Under the pieces are notes generated by a model that was not told the DNA's origin, did not search any database, and saw only the letters and a list, made by a program, of their open reading frames with translations. DNA of 64,000 bases, from assembly GCF_002443255.2 (NCBI RefSeq), contig NW_019211457.1, positions 17,108,242-17,172,241 on the forward strand, read 5' to 3'. The position numbers and the translations under genes were made by a program. The stretch comes from Varroa destructor. Lineage: Eukaryota; Arthropoda; Arachnida; Mesostigmata; Varroidae. Below, piece by piece: positions 12,312 to 25,500 of this stretch. Numbering within the stretch: the first letter of the stretch is position 1; each line of letters starts with the position of its first letter.

Positions 12312-12518
12312 TCTTTTTGCTGGTCTGTAAGAACAGAAATGGTAAAGATATGGATGGATCTAACGTTTGAAACATCTGTTTTCAATGCTGAGTTCAGAGC
12401 TTTAAGCAGCAAATTTATAACGTATGGACCCTTGCTCGAAATTTTCTGTTCTGGCGCTGTGCTTCGTCTTGGACAAAGCCTTACCAACAGTAACTGCTTC
12501 AAGCTTGGCGATGCAACT

Positions 12519-12537
12519 ATAATAATAATAATAATAA
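12519..12537. repeat. (AAT)n microsatellite
   Basis: Six to seven AAT/ATA units followed by AACG. Confidence 0.85.
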
Positions 12538-15500
12538 CGTATTGATAATATGTAGCCGTGTAATATACGAAGTAAGTTGAATCCAGTGTGTTGCCGTTGT
12601 TTTTCGTCACTCTATTGTTCAATCTATATGAAGTTGATTTGTTTGAGTGACAGTAGATATATCCACAGTCCGCCAATGTTGGTGTCCAGGCGCTATCGTC
12701 AGCGGCAAGCATCCCGATCATTAGAATAACTAAAATAATGTAATAGCTATAACTAAAGGGCTAACTTGAAGGGCAACAATGTATTCCAACCAATCTTCGA
12801 ATAGGATTTGGTATCTTTATCGGCTCGGTTGAGTATTACAGAGCATTTGACGAAAAACGAGAAACGTACGGTACGTCATAGGTAAATTAATTAGCTGCTA
12901 CACAGTCAGCTGATCAGGTCCACGAGTAAGACATTTCGGCATTGAAGAAAAATGTCTCGAGTAGCAAGTACATTCTCGCTTGAAGTGCTCTTAGGCTTGT
13001 TAAAAACATTTGTGTTTATAGTGTGTGTGGGCGCTAGGTGGAACGTCCTACATTGAATCAAAACCCCCTTTCTACTTGTGAACCCCTACAATTCTGCAAG
13101 TACGAGATTGTGCAGCGAAATTTCGGAATCAATTATTTTCGGAAGAAATGATTATTTTGATTTCATTATCATCTTTGAGATCGCAAAACCACATCTACTT
13201 AGGCCATCTAAAACAGAGAACGAAAGAGTGATTTTTCTTCTTTCTCATTTTACTTTGCTACCATACGTGTTTTTTTTTTGTTTAATATCACAATAGGAGA
13301 ATTGCACTAACGATAATAATGATCACAGTTAAATGATCGATCCTCGGCGTTCTCGTGGTACGTGTACCGTGGAGTTTGTTGAGGTATTTGTCATTGCACA
13401 ATCATTGCACGCTATGTTTATTTTAACCTTTGAACAAATCATACATTGGACCATACGAGAGCTTGACTAAAAAAAAAAAAGAAGAAAAAAAAAGAGTTTT
13501 GTTTCATATTGATACTCCTTACTATTAATTGTTGATATACCGTGCGGCACAGCTTTCGTTGTTACGGTCCGCACCGCTAAATACCCTACGTGCATACATT
13601 AGTAACTACGTATTTCGCAGAGTTGATCGACTGCGTAATCTCACTAGCACGGACTGTCTTTTTTTACTAGCCGGATTATATGTGCATCTCGTAGGATCGA
13701 CTAAACGTGTACAGCGTTCGGTCCACGTAGCTTTCGTTCCAATCGCTCTACGAGTGCAAACGGAAACTAATTACATTAACTAGATGTTCTCATTTAGAAT
13801 TTTGCTAGTATTGAAACTTTTTTTTCTTCAATTACTTTGTTCAGATACTCCTTCACTGAAAGGAGAGTCGATATTAGGCTCGGAGGGGCGTGCTCAGGAG
13901 TATGTATATGATCCCTTACGGTGTCGTTCATCTCTTGTTATTCGTTCGTTAGTTTTTGGCTAACATTTAGAAGTGTAGATGAAAAAAAAACATGTAGAAA
14001 GCTCCCAACGTCTACTCCGACATTTGTGATACTCAACGAAACGGAAATTTATTAACTACAGTAATTTGTACGATGCTTTAGCTGTCAGTACAATATCAAC
14101 ACAAACATAGCAGATAATTTCGTAAATTTGGAGGCATACAGTCTCTAGTTATAATCCCGTATTATTGATACGGTCGATACTATCTTAAATGTTTATATTT
14201 CTCACTGCACCTATATTGCTAACGTTAGCAGATGCAACGTTCATTGTTGTCAGATGCCGTTGCCAACTTTTGTGGCTAAGATGATGGAACTAGGGAGGGC
14301 CAAATTTAAATAGTTGCCGGATAAGCAGTTTAAATAGTTCCTGTCATATCCTTGAAGGGCGATTGTTCATATGTATCTGCTAGTCTGGGTCAAATTGAAG
14401 CCTGTATTTCCAAAGCACATTACTGTGAGAAGCTACAACGCTAGAGTCATAGTTTCCGGTTGGTGGAAAATAGCCATCGCTGCATTGCTTATTCCTAAGG
14501 GAATACTCACTGTGGGCAAATGACAGCCAGGCCGAATGTTTTTATTCCTAAAATAGTAACGTATTTGTCTGCTAATCGTAGGTACTCAGCAGTGTTGTTG
14601 AAACGACAAAATAGAAACCGATGAATATAATCACAGTACATTCTCCTTCTCGACCCCTTTGAATACGTTGTGGTCTGTAGTTAAAGAGATAACTAGGGAA
14701 AAGTTAGAACGGTTCTCTAATGAATACCAATATAACGAGAGTTGATAGCTGCAAAAAATTAATCGTCAAGATTGCGATGTCAATCTAGGGAGTAACCTAT
14801 GTAGCAATATTAAAATAATATCAAAACAAATAGTGTGTTTCTGTTTTCAACAACTTTTTTAGTTCGATTCATTAAATAAATTTCGCATCCTTAAATGCCT
14901 ATAGATCGCTGACGAAAAATGAAGCAATATTCAGAAATATTTCCTCCTCTAAAGACCTACTTCTATATGAAATCGCATGCACTAGAAACAACGCGCTATC
15001 TTTGTTAAAACAGAAAAAAAAAATTATTTTATTCCGTTAAATGGCACATTTGCAGACAATATTAATCGTCATGGTACCGTTAAAATGGCATACTTCAGCT
15101 CAAGCCAAGGCATGGTGTCTATTTATATATATGTATATATATCCTGGCCCCACTATTGAAAAAAAGAATCGAAAATCAAATTACACTTGACCTCTACTTA
15201 AGGCATAAATGAGCGCCACATATCCTCAATTTTAATAACAAAATGTCCGTGATCTAAACACAATGACATTAAGACGTGTACATATGGTTATGCAGTAATT
15301 GGCAAATAAATCTTTTTGGTCCCTGGTTAAACTTTCCACTTTGCGGTAGTGACCATTAGACCATAATTATCGGCCTTTTTGCGGTTCATAAACTAGTGCT
15401 GATAACAGAACTCGTATTAGAACGCCGAGCATAAAGCTGATTATATTTCACTGTTTAAGTTAACTAACTTTATTTGGCGGTCAGGTTTCTATTTTTTACA

Positions 15501-16201
15501 AAACCATTACGCAGTTGTTCCATCTGGATCTTGTGTTTTTGGTTCGATCACTTTTATTTCAGTTTCATAAATTTATGAACTTCCCTGCTTCTGTCCGTTA
15601 GTTGAGATACAACTTAGATGCCAATCGAGAGAAAATTGCATCAGCTATATATCTGTTGTAGTTTGGTAGGGCCAGCACATGTGTATGGCAATACACTCTA
15701 ATAGGGTCAAACTTTATTCCAAAACCCCCGCTCTTTCATTTACTGTAGAGAACATAGCACACGTCATATAAATCTGACTTCCGTTTGCGGTCATGTCCTC
15801 ACGATTAACAGCTAATTTGCGACATGACTGCCTTTCGTTCGTGCTACAGATAACATCCCCTGAAAATTCACATAGCAGACATTTATCCGATGCTCGACAA
15901 CCAACCACGCTTCCCGGATATTGTCTTCTGTCTTGGATTATATTAAGTAGTTTCTTGTCTTGTACATTATATTCGTATTTGTATTCCGAAGCAAAACACA
16001 ACAGTCAAGAGAGCTTCCTTCAAAAGGTCTGGGCAGTTCAACTAATGGCTTCATCGGCTGATTGAAGTATGAATGCCGTTGGCCGTTTTTAAAAATGGCC
16101 TTTCGAACGGCACTATAGGTGGGTAGGACACGCTGAGTCGGTGTAGGGAACTCCAGTCGCAAATGCATATTAGCCTCGCAATTACGCAGAAAGGGAAGAT
16201 T

Positions 16202-16207
16202 TTTATT
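16202..16207 (-). terminator. Possible polyadenylation signal AATAAA for the myosin gene
   Basis: TTTATT on the + strand, 390 bases downstream of the myosin stop codon. Position and motif only; no transcript evidence. Confidence 0.3.
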
Positions 16208-16596
16208 GTAGAGCGCTGCTTAATGTTTTTTTACTTTTGTGAATTTTTCGTTAGCTTGCTCTGATATTGGCAGACTGCATACACACAAACCACGAAGTGC
16301 TAAATATAGATTTTTGATGATGACCGAGAGGGTACTTTGACTCTGCCGATGTCAAGTTTGTAACACACGTAACGGACTACATGGATATCTGAAAGAGCAG
16401 AGGAAATTTTGATCCTTGAGTATGTCTACGGAATACATACTTCTACGACTTCTTAGTGTAGATTCCAAGCTTTTCAAGGTAAACGGCCTATTTGCGCCTT
16501 TGCGTAAAATTCAAGTCCAAATCTCTTGCCTTTAGGCAAAACACAATTTGGATTCAAATCGGTTTCTACAGAATCGACGCATATAGCTAGTAAGTG

Positions 16597-19500
16597 TCAA
16601 ATAAGTAACAGAAAACTCACGACATTGAGGCTTCCACTCTTGGTTTTACTGATTTCCTCTTTAGCCCCTCGTTTAAACTCAATAGTTCCAGTTTTGCCAC
16701 CTGACAGCTGATGCTGTAGCCTGAAAAAAGTTGAAAGAAAACCTTAACGAAATTCAGGAGGAAAATTCGCAATGATGTTTATGATAAACTTGGAAGGCTG
16801 TTATAGAAACCGTAATTTACTATTAATGGTCAAATTTGCAGCGTCTGCAATGCATTTTATACTACCTATTTAAATATGCCTTTGACAGCAGGTCAGCTCA
16901 GCTAAGCGATTCACCCTAATATGAGCCGGCGCAGATGTCAAGGAAAATGCCTATGTGCAGCCATAGTAAAAGTTGTAATTTGTTTTACTCTAGATAGCAC
17001 TTGAATTCGCGAAGTTTCCTAGCGACAATGTGCGATTCTGTTTTACATTGAGGTACTGCCAGTAACCTCAGATGAACAAAAACAAGCAATCCAATGATTA
17101 TTCTTTCACCACAGGATTAACTGGGCCGAAATATGTGATTACTTAGCATTTTCCGGAGTGATGTGTACGAGAGTACGCTTCTTTGCGAGCATCGCTAACC
17201 GTGAAATGCACTCGATCAACGAACGGTCGCAATCCAATATCAGGTCTCCCTATCGAACAAAGTTATAGAGTCAGTTCTCTATCCAGTTCCGAGAGAAACT
17301 AACCATACATACATTTAATAAATCCTAACTAAAGACGAAGAACGCAGAAAGAAAGTCACGCGAGTATTAAACAAATAATAGATCTTCAAAAGCCAAATCT
17401 TACCTTTTCGTGTTTGATGTCTTCTGCTGGGATTTTCACAACCATTAGTCCATCCGCCAAGGAGCTTACATTGACACCTGGGAAAGAAATCCTTCCAAAT
17501 CAGAGACGTGTTTTTTTTTCCTCCTACATAAAATGCATTTACTGTACATAAAGTATCTTTAGAACATGCATACGAAGCGGTAGCGACAAAACTAATAGCA
17601 TTTTTATGATGTTTTTCACACTGTGGGAAATCAAAGAGACCATAAGAATCGACTAAAGTCGTAGGTGCATCAAGCGATGCGAAGCATTATTCCTATTCTT
17701 TTTGTGTTAGTATTTCGACTCGTTTGGATTGGGTCGAAGTGATTTTGGTGGAGCTGTTGCAGAGAGAGACGATGGATCAACTCCAGCGCAGTCGGTCTGC
17801 CGATTTATGGCCAGCGTGGTGTTACTTACAAGCATCTGCAATTTTAATCGGTAACATTATTATAGAACATATATCACCTATATGATCACAGATCTAAAAT
17901 AAGGAACGATTTCAATAACGATCAGATGTTTAGAATTGAAATCTTAGCCAGATTTTTCAAGAGCCGTGTTAGCATATGCCAGGATAAACATTAGTTGGTT
18001 TTTTAAAGTTTACAAAAAGCTCGCTGTGAACGTAGACTGTGCTCGCAAAGCAATACTTGTTGAAATGTTCTATTAGTGAACGTTCGGATGAGATAGGAAG
18101 CATCACAATAACGAAAAATTAATATTTACCGCGTTTGTATATAATATGTTTCATTAGCAATATATTAAGTAATTATTTTCTTTCATTGTAATTCCCCAGA
18201 TAATGTGATGAAGGCTCTAGAGGCTAGTAAATCTGACCCTGCCTGACTCATGTCTCAACGACTAGCATTTGTTATCTATAGATAACTATAATTTTCGTGC
18301 AAGAGGATCAGATAAATATGATCCCACGTGACGATTAAAATATGTGCTCTATATATAATTTGCTTTTGTTTATATACATATTAATTTCAATATTTTACCG
18401 GCGATGGAGTTGTACGGTATACGATGTTTCGGCTTAAAGTCTTTGGAGTCGACAAGATAGAAGGCCTCGTCGGTGAGGATCAACACTCGTTTCCGAGACT
18501 TGTAACCATGCCGATCGAATTTCTTCACAGGTAAACAGTACTGCGCGCAGAATCGCCGAACAAAAAATAATTAGGTGAAGCCAATCGGTAATTTCACCAA
18601 AAGATTGGACAAATAGAAATATTGTCCGGGTACTAGCGAATGGAAACATATCTAATAAAAGACACTTCGCTAAATGATTATTTACACTGGTAATTATTGC
18701 TGCAAAACTTAGACTTCACTGCGACAAACCTCAATCTTTTCCTCAGGACGACTTTTGTGGGATTTGTTGAAGGTGTTTATTAGATGGCTATGCGTGTTAT
18801 CGAGGTGCGACTCCACAAACTTGTGTTTAACGCTCTCGGGATAACTGGCCTTACGATCCTGTCGGGATGGATAACAGTTAAGTCTGAAGACAGTTGACTC
18901 ACAAACTGGCTAACGTGAAATTACTGTTGAAAGCTTTGTCAAAAGAAAATCCCAAAAGGCTCAATGGAATCACCTTAAAGATGTCACTAGCCTCGCGCTT
19001 CCACTGGAGTTGTGTTTTGCGCACTGGAGTGAGCCTTTTCATGTAGTTACGCACCAGGGTGCGCTTGTGCAGGGCTTGAAGGTAGCACGATGCTTCCTGA
19101 AAACCGCATGCACGAAAATAACAGATATAACTGGTCGGAATATATCCCCGCATATAGGCGATTATACCTGCTCTCGGAATTAACTGGTAAAATTAGACAA
19201 TCACAATCAGAAAAGTACACTTCGAGCACAATACCATTGTTTCCACAAGACGTCGGTAACGAATCATTCGTTCGTCAATCCTAAACAACAAATGTTCTCT
19301 TCCTCAACTAAGTTTTGACTAATTTTCTTTCGTATCTCAATATGAATAAGCACCTTCTTCTCTTGCCATAAATACGGGTATATAGTAGCACAGCCTAAAG
19401 AAGAACTACTTAAATCGGATCAGCGTAGATGGATTTCAAGTAGCATTCTTCTCCACCAACAACAGTAAGCACTGGCGTTAGTACTGCATGTCAATCTGTG

Positions 19501-22500
19501 AACACGCGTTATGTTGATCAGTACCTTTTTGAACCTGTTTGTTGTTAGATATATATATACCGGTCTAAATATCCGTACGCTCAATATATAGTTATCTGTT
19601 GACAATACTTTGCAGCGAATCCACTGCATGTTAACGTTGCAATGCAATAAGAAAAGGCGAGGCTTTAAGCTATAGATATTAAAAATAGTATACTAGAGAT
19701 AAAGGACATCGTTTAATTTCAGTTATAGGATATTCTTTTTCGGAGACGCGTTGCCTTATCGGCGCAAGTGTATACAGACAGAATTAACAATATGAACTAA
19801 ACGGAATCACTAAAAGGGCTTTCATAGGTGTTAATCATATTCTCCCTTACCTGGCAGATTAGCGGAGCCGTTAGCCACGAGTTATCGAGGACAGTCTTCG
19901 GTAGGCTTCTAGACAGTCGACGTAGATACTCAGCACGGACCTGCTGGACAAACTACGCCGCATATCCACGAAAATATACAGATGTATTCACGGAGTACGC
20001 TAGTTTTTTTCGGTTTTGGTCAAAAGTATTGTTATTATTTGTAAGGTTGCCACCTATAGTAGGATGCGGATCGAAGTCACCCAATGAAAAATCAAGTTCG
20101 ATCATAATTACTCGACGATCGGCCTTTTCTCGAATTATTTTATAGCGAGGTATTAGATAGCAAACGAATTTATTATATTCACACTCCGATATTCACTCAT
20201 TAATTTTTTTCTAAATTGAGCTGCATTCAGGTTGCTCATGTCTGCTGTCGGACATGGCTTACCTTCCTGTTGATTTCATTCTCTGGCTGATTTCTGGTAA
20301 TGAAGCCTTTAATGAATCTGAAATTAATTTTATTTGTTAATAGAATTTTTTTTTTTGTTTTCTCTCTATTCGCGTAGAGCGTAGCCTTTTAGAGATGTAA
20401 AGGATTTGAATTTTAGATGCTACCGTCAAACATTGCTTCAGACATTATTCGGAAACTTATATGTCCATGTTATGAATGACCCCTGACACTGATTACGACA
20501 GTTCTATCCATTAGAACGAATAAGAAATTTCAAATATTGAGCTACCTTTACATATGTTTAGCTTGTTGACTTCCAATATCTAGTACGTAGTAGTTGTTGT
20601 TTAAAAGTATCTATTAGGAGGGAAGTTTGTGCAGTCATAGAGCATCGTATTGTATTTACCTCCGGATTATTTCAGATGCAGCTTTACGACGCTTAAGCTC
20701 CTGTCGCGCTTGATGACGTCTCCAAAAGCATTGGATGCACAGCGCTAAAATGAAAATCGATATTACATTTAGAGCTGATCAGAGCATTAAAGAGTTATTA
20801 GAATTAACACATAAACAACAATTAGCAAGATTTTTTAACAGAATAAACTTACCAGCCTTCTTCATTCGCTTGAACTTGCTGCGTGCAATGAACGACCGGA
20901 TCTGCGCTTGTAGAATAGCGGCTGTGGCAGAAGGAGTAGTTAAGTAAAGAGCACGACTTTAGCAAACCGGAAACGTGCTCTAACATCTACTTGAAATGAG
21001 TTCGTATGTTCTCGCGTAATTACCGTTTCGAGAAAAACGTTTCAAAAAACTTTTCTGCGCCAGGCAAACTTGATAAAATTAGATTTAAACGTATTAGCTA
21101 CATAGCGTGCTACTGCTCAGAATACATATTTGTAAACGTATTGTTGTCATAGTATATAAGTTAGATCATTTGAAGTCAGCCGGATCTGCCTAGCGTGAAT
21201 CGAAGGAGTTGAAAGTTTTTTGAAGAAAGAAAAAAAACAAGTGAAAAAACTGAACACGAAGCATTTTGTGCTTTGCAAATAACCTCCTGAGTAGTTATGG
21301 CATCCCAACGAGATCTGACCTGATTCACTTAGGGTAAACAAAAAGCAGTCCCAAAAGCTCGCGTAGTCGTGCGTGAACAGTACACGCGTGTAATAAAAAC
21401 GTCAAGTTTTGAAACTCGTATTTTAAAACGTTTTCCTTTCAGGAGGCACATTTTTTTTCAAGTCCCATTCGCACATGAACGGGTCGAGCTGGTAAAATCA
21501 CTAAAGCTTCGCCAGGATTTTTTTAGGCCCTGCTAATAGGTCAGTGCGCCAGGACCGCCGATACAAGCAACAGTAATTTTCTTCTACTTCAACTTCTAAT
21601 AGCCGCAGACACATAATTTGTCGTAACAGCTATATTTGAAAAGGTTTCGTTGATAATTTTGTGATTCTTTTTGATTCAATGTTTTCTTTTTCATTTTATT
21701 CACCGGTTTGTCTTTTGTTTAGTAGCAATAAAGCAGAGAAAATAAGCTTCCTAAAGAAAGTTTATCATATACTTAGCTTACCAATTTCGTGCTTCCTTCT
21801 CTGTAGAGCATCTTCAGTTTCAAAAAGCGTCTTCGGGAACCGAATGAATATCTTTGATCTGAAATTTAGAATACACTTTATTTGCGAATATCGAGTCCAT
21901 GAGATTCAAATTCGGCCGGGGTATATATATTTAACCGCGAAATTTAAACTAACGACCGCTAACCTCTCCTCTGGAAACTATATTACGGCTAATACTAAGC
22001 AAACGATACTTGATCTAAGTTTTGATGCCTACCTGCCGAGACTGTACTCGTCAGAATGATATCGTAGATGGTTGATCAAGGTTTTTACTCCATCGATTGG
22101 CTCTCCGCGCCATACGGGCCATGTCTCAAGACAGAGTGGCTTGTATCTGCGGGGAACGTACAGCTTGATCAGGCAACTTACGAATATTTCTATGCATGTA
22201 TCGTTGGTTCATTTTCATTTGCCCGTATTGTGGTGTCAGAAATTACGTGGAAAAGTAGAAATCCAGCATTCCACTCATGAGCAATAGGCATTGTCGAGCG
22301 TTGAAAAATACTACCACACCGTCGCGATACCAATCAGTTTTCGAGAGTGTCTGTTGGACAACTTTTTTTAGCCGATGAAGACCGAGGTTCCTCGATTTAC
22401 ACAGCTTCTCGAGTTATGAGACATCTCCAGACACATCACTGAAATGAATTGCCATCCTACCTTTGCAGAAAATGCTCATAGGTCCGGCGGTACGCGAAAC

Positions 22501-25500
22501 CTGCACGACGCACCCGAAGATTCTCCATGAGACCGAGGTACTTAATCTGATGGAAGACGATCTTTTCGTCGAATTTACCCGGAGCTTTTATCTCATTTGG
22601 CTTGATGCAACGTACATACCTGCACCGCCACAGCAACACATTGAAATTGCAGGAAAAAGCTCTTTGCTAGAATACAAGTGATTTCGACCTAACATCACAT
22701 CCTCACTTAAGTATCTACCGGCACCTACCGGCTTAGAAGACCAGCCCAAAGTTACTTACTCGTTTATTCTGTTACATACACTTACGTACCAGGGCTCTTT
22801 GGTGCTTAGCGCAACCATCAGCTCCTGAAGAGATATTTTAAATTGGGTTACAGCTGTGACCGGCCTTTTTTTCGATGCAAACTCGCTATCGGGGAAAGTT
22901 TCTCGAAGGACGTCCGAATCAGCCGAAGCCATAGCACGCTTCAGATCCCTATAAAGGAGGTCGTTGTTCTTTTCCAAGAAACCCTCGATTTTGTATGTCA
23001 CCTCGCCGGCGTAATGAACGATACGGAATTCCTGTGAGTTCGGCGCCCAGGAGTAAGCATTTGAAATGCTGTTGTCATCAGTTTAAGCTTGTAAATGCAA
23101 ATCGGTGCTATACTATTGAGACGCCAATATCAAATATGCACAAAAACAGTTAACAAAGTATGCTTTGGAATAAGGAAACTGCGAAAGCATAAGGTCGCCT
23201 ATCCCTTAAACCTAAAGCGGCCTACACTTAAAGAATGGATCGAGATATTAATTTTTTCTTAAGCACATGCATTTTGTTTGCATTAGTTCTAGAGTTTTTC
23301 AGTCTTGATAGCGTTTTTAGAATTATGGTGTGGTTGTTACTGGATAATAGAAAAATGCGGAATACTTACGTCACGCCCAATGGTTTTACGGATTTTCTGC
23401 GTGGCATTGTTGTATGTTACAAAGTGAGCATTGGTTCCCCGTATTGTGCTTTCCAGCTTCTGCAGGAAGGTCTTATCGGTGGCTCCACCAGGTCGAAGAC
23501 ATTCCTCATCTAAAATGGCGATAATACCTTTGTGCTTTTCCTCTACGAGCTCGCAAATGATCTGTTGAGAGAAAAAAAGTCAGATCGATCTTTATTCTTG
23601 GTTACTCTCCGCATGTATTTGCCCTTTCATAGGTCATTACCGTCAATGTTAAGGTTTCAAATAAAAGAATCTAAATTTTGTTTCGATTTATCACTTTGAA
23701 AGATGTAGTTCTATCCTTGTTATTCAGCATCAGGTAGATACTGCACAGCAAACGTATTTTGCTTTCATATATATATATACGCACTCATGGTACTGAATCG
23801 CTATGAGTTGCTAAGGTTACCACTGTGCGGTAAAAATTGAAAAGGCGATCTTCCGCAAAACTTCGAAGATTGACAAACCTTATTGTCGAAAAAGTCGACT
23901 GCGGTCCATTCGATACCTTCTCTTAGGTACTCTTCTTGTTCGGATCGCAATGTCAGCTCAATGAAGAGCTGCTGCAACTTCTCATTGCAATAGTTAATGC
24001 AGAACTGTTCAACACTGTTCCGTTTGAACACTTCGAAACCGTAAATGTCGAGAAGGCCCATTAACGTCTTAGGATTGTTATCTCGAGAGCGCAACGAATT
24101 ATTGATCTGTAGTGAAGATGCAGAAATCTCCGTAAACTTTTTAATACTTTATTTACGATTATATACTTCGTATGCGGTACAGAAGTAATAAAGGTTGTAG
24201 ATAAGCGTCAACTATAGTCTTAGTGATCAGAAGCTCGTCACTTCATAGTTTCTCTCTATAGAGTACGTACGGTCATTCTGATAAAACACAAAACAGGTTG
24301 AATTTAATATATTGATTAGTTTATTAGACATTTTAAGGAGAGGCTTTTCTTACCCTATTTCCAATCCATTTAAAAAGCCGTTCGTAAAGCGCCTTCGCGA
24401 GGGCATCTCTTGCAAAAAGGGCCTGGTCCCGACTTAATGGACTGCGCACCTGTTCGCCTCGGGCCTCAATCGTACGATAAGTCAACGACCCACGTAGTAC
24501 ATCTTCCGGACATTTCAACAGCTGCATAAACAAACGCGGGGTCAAACAGAAGGTATATATATATATACGTAAAGAAGTAAATACATGAGGTTAATTTGCT
24601 TCAGTGTAAACTTACGTGATTATAACATGCTTTTAAGTTTATTATATGTCAAACCTAGTCTGTGTAAAGGTATACGTGTCATGGTATAACTATGCTTCCA
24701 TTTAATTTCTGTTTAAAGGGATGTTTCTGATAATTCCTCTTCACACTTATGTTCTCAGGAGTCAGTGTGAATTTGAAACAATCGGACAAAAAAGCTAATT
24801 ACAGCTTTATATTTATACAGACAGCCATTTACCTCAGCGATTGCCATCAGATGTTTTTCCAGTGAGGATGCAATTATGGCCTCTCCATTTTCCTCCACGA
24901 AGCCAGTATTGCCGAGATGCAGAATTGATGCTACGATGGCTAAAATTTCCTGACGGTCCTTTTGACTGAAATCACAGACAGCAAGCGCTGTCATCACGTC
25001 GTTAAACGCCGTCGCATCATCCGAAGTAGGGTTCACAGGCGAAGCATCTCCCTGTATCGCGACCATCGCAAAGTATAAAAAAGTCATATAACAAATAACG
25101 TGCTGCATTATCCCTCAGTTAGTTTCCGCAAGCCACCCATTGTCTAATTAGCGTAAAAGTTAATTATACAATGAAGCTTACCGTATTCCGAGCCATTGTC
25201 ATAGTATATTTTCAAACGTCAACTTGGTACAAAATATTTGAGAAGCATAAAGTAGTGTTCCTACATTCAGCCGGGTACTCTACAAAGGATGTTTTTACTG
25301 CTATAATTAGTTTTCTTTAGGGTTCTTGTAAGGGATCATAAGTATGGAATGTATGGCAATGTTAGCTTAACTGTACCTCAGAAGATTTCCCTTGTGGTAG
25401 GGCTAAAAAGCAGCGCGGTACAAAAATTACTGGGGCATGTGTTAGATGGTTACTTAGAGTGGAATTTTTTGTTTAGCAACGCAGAAGATCCAAGAAATTA

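Larger units (their letters stand above)
12312..16596. other. Intergenic between myosin pseudogene and intact myosin gene
   Basis: No recognisable coding sequence. It includes an (AAT)n run at 12519-12537, A-rich tracts near 13471-13493 and short open stretches without family features. A TTTATT at 16202-16207 is AATAAA on the minus strand, 390 bases beyond the myosin stop, and is a possible polyadenylation signal for that gene. Confidence 0.5.
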
